In this document: positions 26,247-34,238 of the stretch, piece after piece | How positions within the stretch are numbered: position 1 is the stretch's first letter | Layout of the letters: every line of letters begins with the position of its first letter | Source of the DNA: Tengunoibacter tsumagoiensis | Lineage (GTDB): Bacteria; Chloroflexota; Ktedonobacteria; Ktedonobacterales; Ktedonobacteraceae | DNA length: 64,000 bases | Reading direction: 5' to 3' | NCBI RefSeq assembly: GCF_003967535.1 | Contig: NZ_BIFR01000001.1 | Location: 1,797,001 to 1,861,000 of the forward strand | Notes under the pieces: model-generated | The model's database searches: none | What the model was told of the DNA's origin: nothing | Seen by the model: the letters and a program-made list of their open reading frames with translations, nothing else | Made by a program: the position numbers and the translations under genes

Positions 26247-27281
26247 CTAGATCTGCCAGACCTTCACATCGGTGACCTGAATATCGAAATCGCCGATGCC
26301 GCTATCACCATAGACAGCGACCTGACCGGTCGTATAGGTCGTATCAGTAAAACTTTTCAGAAACTGTCCGTTGGCATAGAGACTTAACGTGCTTCCATTA
26401 GCGATCAAGCCCAGTTCGTTTTCTGTATTGAGGCCAGTATGAATGGCAGCGCTTTGACCTGTTGTCAGGACAGTGAAGTTATTGGTGGTCGAAGCATAGT
26501 TGATCAGATCAAGATTGTAGTTGCCCTCAATATCTGTAAAAAAGAGATACCCTTTTCCTGGAACAGGTGAGAGTCTGACAAGGATCCCCATGCGTTCTCC
26601 TTTGACAACAGACAATTTGGCAGCGATCGCAAGATTACTCAATGTAAGATTTGTTGCATCGGCCCGGCAAGATAAACTTCCTTTGATTGTGCGTGTAATA
26701 TGATAGCTACCATCCTTATAGCCGCAGGCATAAGTATCATTCGCATTCGTTTTGCTGGTTGTGCTTGAGTTGCTCCAGAGATTGCCAGACGTCGTATTCT
26801 CCATGGTGTCATGTGTGAGTAGCGTAGCTCCGGCGGGGAGTGCCTGGGTAAATGCATTGGTATTCGTGGGAGTAGGGGTCTGTGATGAACCAGGGGTCGG
26901 AGTTAGCTGGTTTGCCTGTGCTGTAGCGGTCTCATGAATAGAGATATCTGTACCATATTGAACAAGTTTTGTCAGACCATAGGCACCCAGACCACAGATT
27001 GCCATGATGACTATCAGCGGAATACCAATGTAGAGCCACAACGATCTCTTCTTTTTCTTTGGCTGTACTGGAGGAGTAGTTGGTGGTACGTTAGGATAGT
27101 ATGGAGGAGGAGGAGGAGGTTGCAAGACATTATAGGGATCTGAGCCATAGTTCGTTGCGACCTGAGGAGATTGTTGTTGTGGCTGGCCTGCTGGGAATCC
27201 ATAGGCATTGATCCGGGTTCCGCACTGTGGGCAGACGGCTGCCCCCTGTGGTAACAGTGCATTGCAGACGCGACAATTCAT
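26247..27281 (-). CDS. Zinc-ribbon membrane protein with extracellular sugar-binding-type domain
   Basis: 344 residues, ATG at 27281 with AAGGAG 10 bases upstream. The N-terminal zinc ribbon has C3-x2-C6 and C17-x2-C20. A Gln/Pro-rich linker follows, including six consecutive Pro near residue 55-60, then KKKK and one helix (81-103). Outside lies a Thr/Pro spacer and a domain of about 190 residues (GATLLTHDTMENTTSGNLW... ending GIGDFDIQVTDVKVW). The same domain occurs at the C-terminus of the Ser/Thr kinase at 60286: matching CxxxDGSYH, GILVRLSP, GYLFxxD, LGLIANGSTLSLYANG and TGQVAVY positions. It looks like a concanavalin/LamG-type jelly roll. Function is probably sensing or adhesion. Confidence 0.65.
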   Translation of the reverse strand: MNCRVCNALLPQGAAVCPQCGTRINAYGFPAGQPQQQSPQVATNYGSDPYNVLQPPPPPPYYPNVPPTTPPVQPKKKKRSLWLYIGIPLIVIMAICGLGAYGLTKLVQYGTDISIHETATAQANQLTPTPGSSQTPTPTNTNAFTQALPAGATLLTHDTMENTTSGNLWSNSSTTSKTNANDTYACGYKDGSYHITRTIKGSLSCRADATNLTLSNLAIAAKLSVVKGERMGILVRLSPVPGKGYLFFTDIEGNYNLDLINYASTTNNFTVLTTGQSAAIHTGLNTENELGLIANGSTLSLYANGQFLKSFTDTTYTTGQVAVYGDSGIGDFDIQVTDVKVWQI

Positions 27282-27464
27282 AAATGTGAAGCTCCTTATA
27301 AACAGGGAATACATGTATGGTTGAGAATGTACATGGCCAAAAAGATGATTGCAATGGAATACTATGAAATTCCTCATTGTCGTCAGTGCATAGTATTACC
27401 CGATCATATTACACCATATTCCTGATGGTTTTGTATAGTTTGAGGAAGAAAGGCACTATTTTCA

Positions 27465-28043
27465 ATGAAAAAGTTATTGGATGTTGTTCTAGTAATTGAT
27501 ATCGAGGCAACCTGTTGGGATGGTGCTGTGCCAGAGGGACAGGAGAACGAGATTATTGAGATCGGCATCTGCCCTTTTGAGGTCTCAACGCACACCAGGG
27601 GCGAAAAACGGAGCCTCTTAATTCGACCTGAGCGCTCGGTCGTCAGTCCTTTCTGTACAAAGTTAACGACATTAACGCAAGAGCAGGTGGATGGGGGGAT
27701 CTCTTTTGCTGAAGCTTGCAACATATTGCGTACAGAGTATGCCTCCAAAGAACGTGTCTGGGCGAGCTGGGGTGATTATGATCGGATCATTATTGAGCAG
27801 CAATGTCTTGCAAGAAAGATTGAGTACCCTTTCAATTCTCGCCATCTGAACCTGAAAACCGTCTTTGCCCTCTTGCATGCGCTCCCGCGAGAGATCGGTA
27901 TGATGGCGGCACTAAAGATGGCTCAACTAACTCCCGAGGGTACGCACCATCGTGGAGATGATGATGCCTGGAATACAGCCGCCTTGTTGAAGACTATTTT
28001 GCAGAAGATCCCCAGCGAGGAAGAGCTGTCTGACGAGGATTAA
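27465..28043 (+). CDS. DEDDh 3'-5' exonuclease (KapD/ERI1-like)
   Basis: 192 residues. Exonuclease motifs: I, VLVIDIEATCWDG (D12, E14); II, ASWGDYDRIIIEQQC (Asp); III, HHRGDDDAWNTAALL (His and Asp, four residues apart, DEDDh type). The ENEIIEIGI and LTTLTQEQVDGGISFAEA segments are typical of the ERI1/KapD branch of the RNase T superfamily. It would trim RNA or DNA 3' ends. The last 4 bases overlap the end of the convergent oxidoreductase gene. Confidence 0.85.
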   Translation: MKKLLDVVLVIDIEATCWDGAVPEGQENEIIEIGICPFEVSTHTRGEKRSLLIRPERSVVSPFCTKLTTLTQEQVDGGISFAEACNILRTEYASKERVWASWGDYDRIIIEQQCLARKIEYPFNSRHLNLKTVFALLHALPREIGMMAALKMAQLTPEGTHHRGDDDAWNTAALLKTILQKIPSEEELSDED

Positions 28044-28492
28044 GTTGGAAGCGAAATGGCGGGTCCCCAGGGGGTAATATGATGTGGTGTCAATAGGATC
28101 ATAGGTGACTGCTCAATATTCATAGCTTCATACTGCCTGTAGCGTGCTCGCAAGAGTGGTAGCATCTTGTTATGACGCTCATCAGAGGGATTGATCAGGT
28201 CTGCATGGCAGAAAAGTTGCAGATAGCCCAGTTGTGACCAATCGTCTGAATACTGATCAATTAAGAGCGTCGCTTCATGGCGGAGAAGAATATTGCGGAC
28301 GCGTTTCAACTGAGTGACGGCAACGGTTTTGGGCTTCTCATCGAGGGCAATCGCGAAGTCAGGTCTCTGGTATGCATAGCAGATGGGGACAAGATAAGGC
28401 GTCCCATGCTCATCTACGGTAGCCAGCCTGGCGACACGCTGCCGCTGTACAAAGGCCTCTTCAGGTGCTGTGAGCAGCGTGCGTTGTGCCAT
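28040..28492 (-). CDS. PPOX-class F420-type oxidoreductase (split beta-barrel)
   Basis: 150 residues. The FMN/F420-binding split barrel is shown by VQRQRVARLATVDEHGTPYLVPICYAY near the N-terminus, the ALDEKPK turn, and LLRHEATLLIDQYSDDWSQLGYLQLFCHADLI. This is the TIGR03668-like branch of pyridoxamine oxidase folds that use deazaflavin F420. The substrate is unknown. The gene lies 29 bases after the LLM-class F420-dependent gene on the same strand, so they likely share a transcript. Confidence 0.78.
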   Translation of the reverse strand: MAQRTLLTAPEEAFVQRQRVARLATVDEHGTPYLVPICYAYQRPDFAIALDEKPKTVAVTQLKRVRNILLRHEATLLIDQYSDDWSQLGYLQLFCHADLINPSDERHNKMLPLLRARYRQYEAMNIEQSPMILLTPHHITPWGPAISLPT

Positions 28493-28521
28493 GCTGACTA
28501 TCCCCTTTTTAAAAGTCGTGT

Positions 28522-29430
28522 TTAACGACCAGCCACAGCGATCTTCTCGACGACGGGAACGATCTCAGTGGCCAGTATATCAAAGGCCTCGATATCCTCA
28601 ACGTTTTGTAGGCTAAAGATAGCCTGATCAATCCCCTGTTCGGCCAATGAGCCAAAGAGGTCAATCGCGGCGCTGGCTGAAAGAGAGCCATTGCGGCCAT
28701 CGCGTGTAATCTTCAGGCTATCGAGCGTCGTCTTCTCAATCTCCTCGTAGGGTCGGCCCAGGGCCTCACAGTGTCCACGGAGAACATCCAGCTTCTGTTG
28801 TAGTCCCTCTTTACCCAGGCGAGCAAAGAGATTGCAGCCATCCCCATATTGTGCCACCATACGGAGGGTCTTCCGTTCTCCTGTGCCACCGATAAGGATG
28901 GGAGGATGGGGACGTTGGACAGATTGAGGGGAATTGAGGGGACGAGTGAGCTGATAGTGTTTGCCTTCAAAGGGTTTTTCATCGCCTTTCCACATCTGGT
29001 GAGCGATCTGGAGCGTCTCCTCCAGGCGCTCGAAGCGTTCGCCCAGTGGGGGAAATGGCACTCCTAATCCGGCATGCTCCTGCTCATTCCATGCTGCCCC
29101 CACACCAAAATAGGCTCGGCCATGCGAGAGCACATCGAGCGTGGTCGCGGTTTTGACCAGCAGGCCGGGATGACGATAAGTAACTCCAGTTACCATTGTT
29201 CCCAATTTAATCCGGTTGGTGCGAGCCGCAGCAAAGGCGAGAGCGCTCCAGCCTTCCAGCATCTCATTCTCAGCAGGTCCTACCATATGAATTTGGAAGA
29301 AGTGGTCCATGACCCAGAGGCTATAGAAGCCAGCGCGCTCTGCACGTTCGGCAATCTGTGCAAATGTATCGCCAAGCTGTGCCTGACCATTTGTATAAGT
29401 GAAGTTAGGGATTTGTATTCCCAGACGCAT
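28522..29430 (-). CDS. LLM-class F420-dependent oxidoreductase
   Basis: 302 residues, start at MRLGIQIPNFTY (29430) with GGAGAG 5 bases upstream. Luciferase-like monooxygenase TIM barrel: AERAERAGFYSLWVMDHFFQ, NRIKLGTMVTGVTYRHPGLLVKTATTLDVLSHGRAYFGVGAAWNEQEHAG and HPPILIGGTGERKTLRMVAQYGDGCN are the standard core motifs. Members of this class with these motifs usually bind F420 and reduce or oxidise small molecules. It is upstream in a two-gene unit with the PPOX-class gene. Confidence 0.85.
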   Translation of the reverse strand: MRLGIQIPNFTYTNGQAQLGDTFAQIAERAERAGFYSLWVMDHFFQIHMVGPAENEMLEGWSALAFAAARTNRIKLGTMVTGVTYRHPGLLVKTATTLDVLSHGRAYFGVGAAWNEQEHAGLGVPFPPLGERFERLEETLQIAHQMWKGDEKPFEGKHYQLTRPLNSPQSVQRPHPPILIGGTGERKTLRMVAQYGDGCNLFARLGKEGLQQKLDVLRGHCEALGRPYEEIEKTTLDSLKITRDGRNGSLSASAAIDLFGSLAEQGIDQAIFSLQNVEDIEAFDILATEIVPVVEKIAVAGR

Positions 29431-29532
29431 ATTTTCTCTCCTACTGAACATCGGAAGCTCTCATAGCTATCGAGAGATCCAATCGACAAGAGTGATAGCA
29501 CTACATTATATCTTATTTTCAGCGGCAAAGGC

Positions 29533-29608
29533 CGTTCCCGGCATGAAGCAGCCCTCTCTCATTTTTCCTGTGGTGCAAATGAGGGAGGGCTGCTTCGTGC
29601 CGGGAACG
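29533..29608. terminator. Very long hairpin between oppA-type operon end and LLM gene
   Basis: The 32-base arms (29533-29564 and 29577-29608) pair fully if read as plus-strand RNA (two G-U pairs); read as minus-strand RNA the same two positions are A-C mismatches. The loop is 12 bases. It lies right after the stop codon of the osmoprotectant-binding protein (minus strand), so it may end that operon, although it has no clear T-run. Confidence 0.5.
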
Positions 29609-29620
29609 TTGAAAGAACGT

Positions 29621-30574
29621 TTACAGCAGGCCTTTGCTCTTCAGGAAGTCGGTAGCGACATCTTTGAGCGCCTGACGCTGTGACTCGCTCTTCTGCTTCT
29701 CAACCAGCTGTTTCTGGAGTGAGATACTGACATCGGTCGTCAGCACCTTGGCCAACGGATTCAGATCGTCTGCAATCTCAGGATATTTCTTCAACACCTC
29801 ATCACGAATGATAGGGGAAGGATTGAAGGCAGGGAAGCCATTCTTATCATCCTGTAAGAACTTCAGACCCTGAGCATCCACACCAGTATCGGTCCCATAG
29901 CAGACAGCAACCTGAGCCTGTTTGCTGCCAACAGAGGTCAGAGCGACCGAATAGTCTACAGTCTCAGTCTTCTTGAAGCTATTGCTATCGAAGTTGTAGG
30001 TCTTCTTCAGGCCATCCACAAATGAAGTGCCATCGCTGGCCGTCTCCAATTGGAACTGAGAGACCTTGGAAGCCAGCTCAGAGATGGTCGTAATACCCTG
30101 AGTCTGAGGATCATTTTTATTGATGCACAGAGCATAGCCATCGTTCAGATCAGCGGCGCGATCCAGCCAGGTAATTTTATACTGATCTTTGTATTGCTGC
30201 TTAATGGCATCATAATCCTTCTGAGGATCATAGGTAGAGTTCAGATTGAGAATATTCAAAGCCGTCCCGGTGAATTCGGCATACAGATCAATATCCCCAC
30301 TTTTGATAGCGGCGAAGTTCTGAGGAGTATTACCGAACGCCAGCTTAGAGTTCACCTTAAAGCCTTTGTGCTCCAGAATTAGAGTATACAGCTCGGTAAA
30401 TAGCTCAGCTTCAGCATCTTTCTTTCCACCGATCGTGATGGACCCCTTATCCTGGGTTGTTGTTGAACCGGAGTCAGCGCCACAGGCAGAGAGGATCAGC
30501 ATAGGAATCAACAATAATAACGAGGCAAGAGAGAGCTTGCGTGCCTTCCATACATGGGAAGTCAGTGATGACAT
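29621..30574 (-). CDS. Osmoprotectant (glycine betaine-type) ABC substrate-binding lipoprotein
   Basis: 317 residues, AAGGAG 7 bases before the ATG. Signal with lipobox LILSAC (Cys31), so lipid-anchored on the cell surface. Mature part resembles OpuCC/ProX/OsmF: ITIGGKKDAEAELFTELYTLILEHKGFKV, SGDIDLYAEFTGTALNILN (the YxExTGT motif), and QAQVAVCYGTDTGVDAQGLKFLQDDKNGFP. It is the last gene of a four-gene unit: ATPase, permease, permease, binding protein. Predicted ligands are quaternary amines such as glycine betaine, choline or carnitine. Confidence 0.88.
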   Translation of the reverse strand: MSSLTSHVWKARKLSLASLLLLIPMLILSACGADSGSTTTQDKGSITIGGKKDAEAELFTELYTLILEHKGFKVNSKLAFGNTPQNFAAIKSGDIDLYAEFTGTALNILNLNSTYDPQKDYDAIKQQYKDQYKITWLDRAADLNDGYALCINKNDPQTQGITTISELASKVSQFQLETASDGTSFVDGLKKTYNFDSNSFKKTETVDYSVALTSVGSKQAQVAVCYGTDTGVDAQGLKFLQDDKNGFPAFNPSPIIRDEVLKKYPEIADDLNPLAKVLTTDVSISLQKQLVEKQKSESQRQALKDVATDFLKSKGLL

Positions 30575-30658
30575 AAAATGCTCCTTAAGATTGTACTACA
30601 AGAGTGTACTACAATAAAATAGACAAAAAGACAGACCATTTATAGTGAGAAGCCATTG

Positions 30659-31315
30659 CTACTCTGCAAGAGCTTTAACTCGTAAACCAGCCGGAGTCAC
30701 AAGCCATTGTAGCCCGCTTGTGAGCACCTCAACCGAGAGTGCCAAGATCGTTACAGGGATAGCCCCTGCGAGAATCTCAGCATTTTTAAACGTACTGATG
30801 CCATCAAAGATGTAGGCACCATAGCCGCCGCCGCCCGTAAAGGCTGCCAGCGTTGCGGTAGCCACAATCTGAACGGCTGCTGTGCGCGTGCCTGCGGCAA
30901 GGACCGGGAGAACTAGCGGAGCCTGAATGCGAAGCAGGATCTGCCAGTTCGTCATACCGATGCCACGAGCTGCATCAATAATAGCAGGATCAATTGTGCG
31001 GATACCTGTATATGTATTCAAGAGAATGGGAGGGATACCCAGAATTGTTAATGCAATCAAGCCCGGGCGCTCACCAGTCTTCAAGATAGGAAGCATCAAA
31101 ATAATAAAGACAATGACTGGAATTGCGCGCATCAGACCACTGAGATTGACCGCAATAAAGGCTGCAATCGCACTGCGCGAGACCAGCACCGCCAGCGTCA
31201 CACCAATCAGCAGCGAGAGCACAATCGGAATCGCCGATAGCCGTAGATAGTCAAGCGTGTGGCCTAAAAAATCGCTATGTGGATTCGTAATAAAGCTCCA
31301 GACAGCATTGAACAT
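30659..31315 (-). CDS. Osmoprotectant ABC permease (OpuCB/OpuCD-like), second
   Basis: 218 residues, start at MFNAVWSF (31315) with GGGGAG upstream. Five to six helices and the permease EAA-type loop PAIIDAARGIGMTNWQILLRIQAPLVLPVLAAG. The NTYTGIRTIDPAIIDAARG wording is typical of OpuC-type permeases. It pairs with the permease at 31329, which ends 13 bases upstream, to make the heterodimeric membrane domain. Confidence 0.88.
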   Translation of the reverse strand: MFNAVWSFITNPHSDFLGHTLDYLRLSAIPIVLSLLIGVTLAVLVSRSAIAAFIAVNLSGLMRAIPVIVFIILMLPILKTGERPGLIALTILGIPPILLNTYTGIRTIDPAIIDAARGIGMTNWQILLRIQAPLVLPVLAAGTRTAAVQIVATATLAAFTGGGGYGAYIFDGISTFKNAEILAGAIPVTILALSVEVLTSGLQWLVTPAGLRVKALAE

Positions 31316-31328
31316 CGCACTCCCCTTT

Positions 31329-31985
31329 CTAAGATAGCGAGACACTGCCGCGTCCGCGGTTGAGCAATCTCTGTACTCCTAACAAGAGGAGATCCGCAAC
31401 GATAGCGAAGAGAGCAATTAAGATCGCCCCCCCAATGATCGAATCGTAGTCAAATGTATTCAGGCTATTAAAGATCGCATCGCCCAATCCACCCTGTCCT
31501 GCCAGCGAAGCCAGTGTCGCAATACCAATCGAGGTGACAGTTGCGATACGAATACCGGCCACTACAACAGGGAGTGCAAGAGGCAGCGTTACATGCCAGA
31601 GCAACTGCCAGCTATTCATGCCCATCGCCCGTCCCACTTCGAGTAAAAGTGGATCGACGCTATCGATAGCCGTCACTGTATTGCGGATCAGAACCAGCTG
31701 AGCATAGAGCACCAGCGGGATAATGATTGTAGCTGGTCCCGTATGGATAAATGCAATCAGAATACCAATCAAAGCCAGGCCTGGAATGGTATAGAGAATG
31801 TCTGCGAGGCCAATCACTGGCAGATAGAGCCAGCGATAGCGTGCCAGCAGAACTCCCAGTGGAATAGCAATCACAATCGCAATGAGCATGCTAGTTACAA
31901 CCAGATTGAGATGGACAAGAAAAAGATTTGGAATGCTCGAGCTGTCGCTTAAATCATAGTTGTACGAGCTAAAAAGATAGCGCAT
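31329..31985 (-). CDS. Osmoprotectant ABC permease (OpuCB/OpuCD-like), first
   Basis: 218 residues, GGAGG 5 bases before the ATG. Membrane helices from VVTSMLIAIVIAIPLGVLLAR onward, the EAA-type loop DPLLLEVGRAMGMNSWQLLWHVTLPLALPVVVAG, and IATLASLAGQGGLGDAIFNSL, the glycine-rich segment common to OpuC permeases. Likely forms the importer channel with the next permease. Same strand and close spacing as the ATPase gene (27 bases). Confidence 0.88.
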   Translation of the reverse strand: MRYLFSSYNYDLSDSSSIPNLFLVHLNLVVTSMLIAIVIAIPLGVLLARYRWLYLPVIGLADILYTIPGLALIGILIAFIHTGPATIIIPLVLYAQLVLIRNTVTAIDSVDPLLLEVGRAMGMNSWQLLWHVTLPLALPVVVAGIRIATVTSIGIATLASLAGQGGLGDAIFNSLNTFDYDSIIGGAILIALFAIVADLLLLGVQRLLNRGRGSVSLS

Positions 31986-32012
31986 AAATCCTCCGTCTAT
32001 CCATAAGTGAAT

Positions 32013-33017
32013 CTATCTTGTCGTCTCAACCGGCGTCTCTTGCCGAGAGCGGTTAATCTGTTGCGTGAGACTGGCGAGTGTTACAGCACCATAGGGAGTA
32101 TCGGACGAAGGATTCGTAATTACCAGGGCGGGAGCATTCGTGGAGAGGAGTTGCAAGAGAGCATCGAAGAGAGATGTATCGGCTGCAATTCCTGGCAAGT
32201 CTCCCCAGTGAGCCGACGAAACGGCTTCGGGACGTCCATCGATAGCATCGAGCACAGATAAGAACTGGAGCTGGCGCATACGATTATCAGCCCCAACTAA
32301 CTGGCTCACAAAACTGTTCGCGGGCCTCGCCAATAACTCCACAGGCGAACCCATTTGTACCAGCCGTCCCTCTGAGAGAACAGCAATCTGATTCCCTAAT
32401 TTAAAGGCCTCTTCAATATCATGCGAAACAAATAGGATAGTTTTATGGACATCGCGTTGAATACGCAAGAGCTCATCCTGCATACGAGCGCGGGTAATCG
32501 CATCGAGTGCCCCGAAGGGTTCATCCATCAATAAGATACTGGGATCAGTTGTCAGGGCCCGCGCCAGTCCAACGCGTTGCTGCTGTCCACCAGAGAGCTG
32601 ACGTGGATACCGTTTACGGAACTCATGAGGCGGAAGGCCAACCAGATCGAGAAGCTCATCTACGCGGCTGGCTAACTTCCTTTTATCCCAACCACCAGTA
32701 ATCTCAGCGGTAACGCGCACATTTTCGGCAATCGTAAGATGCGGAAAGAGTCCTACCTGCTGAATGACATACCCAATACGGCGGCGTAACTGAATAGGAT
32801 TCTCAGACAGCACATTTTTGCCATCAATCAAGATCTCTCCTGATGTAGGCTCGATCAAGCGGTTCACCATCCGCAGGAGCGTCGTTTTGCCTGAGCCAGA
32901 GGTTCCCACAAGCATGCAGGTGCTCCCCTCAGGCACTTCAAAGCTCACAGCATCCACCGCAGGTGTATTTGTTCCGGCATAGTGTTTCGTGATCTGCTGA
33001 AATACAATGGTTGCCAT
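32013..33017 (-). CDS. Osmoprotectant ABC ATP-binding protein (OpuCA-like)
   Basis: 334 residues, start at [15 protein letters not shown] (33017); an upstream in-frame GTG lacks a ribosome site. Walker [11 protein letters not shown]-loop [17 protein letters not shown], signature [15 protein letters not shown], Walker [14 protein letters not shown]-loop [17 protein letters not shown]-type wording and the [13 protein letters not shown] tail are typical of the OpuCA/ProV group. The C-terminal about 80 residues ([17 protein letters not shown] to LTQQINRSR) are CBS-like, which in OpuCA proteins takes part in sensing ionic strength, but here I see only one weak CBS unit instead of two. First gene of the operon. 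Confidence 0.9.
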   Translation of the reverse strand: MATIVFQQITKHYAGTNTPAVDAVSFEVPEGSTCMLVGTSGSGKTTLLRMVNRLIEPTSGEILIDGKNVLSENPIQLRRRIGYVIQQVGLFPHLTIAENVRVTAEITGGWDKRKLASRVDELLDLVGLPPHEFRKRYPRQLSGGQQQRVGLARALTTDPSILLMDEPFGALDAITRARMQDELLRIQRDVHKTILFVSHDIEEAFKLGNQIAVLSEGRLVQMGSPVELLARPANSFVSQLVGADNRMRQLQFLSVLDAIDGRPEAVSSAHWGDLPGIAADTSLFDALLQLLSTNAPALVITNPSSDTPYGAVTLASLTQQINRSRQETPVETTR

Positions 33018-33193
33018 CCTGTCGTTATTCCTCTCGCTCACAAAAAATAGGCATCTGTTCTATTGTATGCGATACGCCTGCCAGATGCAAAGTAGCTGCT
33101 TGCCATGCTTGCAGAGACAGGTCATCAGTAGATACCACCAATTTATACCACTATAATACGTATCAACCGAGCAAATCGTCTCTGATAGCGATC

Positions 33194-33240
33194 TGTCAAG
33201 CAGTTAGTAGGTGGCAATGATATGTAACTGATGTTACATA
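33194..33240 (-). promoter_or_regulatory. Candidate promoter and palindromic operator of the opuC-like operon
   Basis: A perfect inverted repeat TATGTAACTGATGTTACATA (33221-33240; 8-base arms, 4-base spacer) lies just upstream of a minus-strand TTGACA (33194-33199). A matching -10 is not obvious (ATTTGC at 17 bases), so the promoter is weak support; the palindrome is exact. It stands about 200 bases before the ATPase start. Confidence 0.4.
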
Positions 33241-33390
33241 TTCTAAGTATAGAACAATTGTTAAATTTTGACCATGTGTGGAGTATACAATAGAGCTCTC
33301 CTGCTTATAGAACGTTACGCCATCCCCTTTTTATTCCTGGAGCAGAGTAAATACGGCCATCTGAAGTAAGAAATTGAGAAACGAGCGAAG

Positions 33391-33450
33391 GAAGAGCAAG
33401 ATGAGGTTGTTATCTGGAACGAAGAGCAAGATGAGGTTGTTATCTGGAAG
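33391..33450 (+). repeat. Two-copy 30-base tandem repeat
   Basis: gaagagcaagatgaggttgt... occurs at 33391-33420 and 33421-33450 with one difference at the last base. It is in the gap between the opuC-like operon and the cupredoxin gene (33018-33511). I see no gene in that gap. Confidence 0.8.
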
Positions 33451-33511
33451 GAAGAGGAAAGAGCTGGAAAGAGCAGTCTGCAGAAGTGCATGCCCTTTCC
33501 AACTCATGGAA

Positions 33512-33892
33512 TTATTGCACAATAATTGTGAATTTCATGCTTGGATGAATAGTGCAATAGATCTCAAAGGTGCCAGCAGTATTGAAAGGGCCAACCGACT
33601 GATTCGCATAGCCACCTACATTATAGTCAACTTTGGGGGCACCGGCTTCTTGCCCTGATTTTGCGTTCCCATTTGTATCCCAGGTTCCATTTTCAATAAT
33701 ATGGGCTGTCATAGTATCGTTAACAAGTGTGATGGTCTCGCCTTTTTTAATAGTTATACTGTCCTGTGTAAAGTTAGAATCGTTCATATGAACCTGATTG
33801 GGACCACTGGGCGTGCTCCCGCAGGCGGCAAAGAACAGACTGAAAAGGGTGAGTAAACCAATGAGTATGATTGTAGACTTATATGTTTTCAT
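33512..33892 (-). CDS. Cupredoxin (plastocyanin-like) lipoprotein
   Basis: 126 residues. Lipobox FFAAC (Cys24), so surface-anchored. The fold is shown by DSITIKKGETITLVNDTMTAHII and the C-terminal copper loop YCTIHPSMKFTIIV: probable ligands H64, C113, H116, M119, the usual blue-copper set with a C-x2-H-x2-M loop. Such small proteins carry electrons or copper. No partner oxidase is nearby; it stands alone between the opuC-like operon and a regulator on the other strand. Confidence 0.85.
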   Translation of the reverse strand: MKTYKSTIILIGLLTLFSLFFAACGSTPSGPNQVHMNDSNFTQDSITIKKGETITLVNDTMTAHIIENGTWDTNGNAKSGQEAGAPKVDYNVGGYANQSVGPFNTAGTFEIYCTIHPSMKFTIIVQ

Positions 33893-34143
33893 TGATGAAT
33901 GCAGCTCCTCTTGTTATCGTCAGAGATTGTCTGGATGAGTATGTGGCCGTGTCGTACACTGTGGCCTATTCCTGAGCTTTCCATTCATATTATAGCGGCT
34001 GAAATGTGTAAAAAGCTACCTGATTTCTGCCTCAGGTAGGCGCAGTAAGGGGCCATTTGCAGGGTGCTCCCATCCATCGGACGACCAGCTCATACTCTCC
34101 GCTTTGATTTTTGTGATGTCTACGCTTTTCGTCCTATAAGGAC

Positions 34144-34187
34144 TTGACAAAGCTTTTGCTTCTCAGTTACTATTGATTTAGATCAAT
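34144..34187 (+). promoter_or_regulatory. Promoter with FNR/CRP-like box for the GntR-type regulator
   Basis: TTGACA (34144-34149), an 18-base spacer and TACTAT (34168-34173). Overlapping the -10 end is the inverted repeat ATTGAT-TTAG-ATCAAT (34172-34187), which equals the FNR-type consensus TTGAT-N4-ATCAA. In that position a bound regulator would block transcription. Which regulator binds is inference. Confidence 0.55.
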
Positions 34188-34238
34188 TCAGGCAAATTCG
34201 AAACAAAAGCAATTAGGAAATAGTAAGGAATTACGCTT

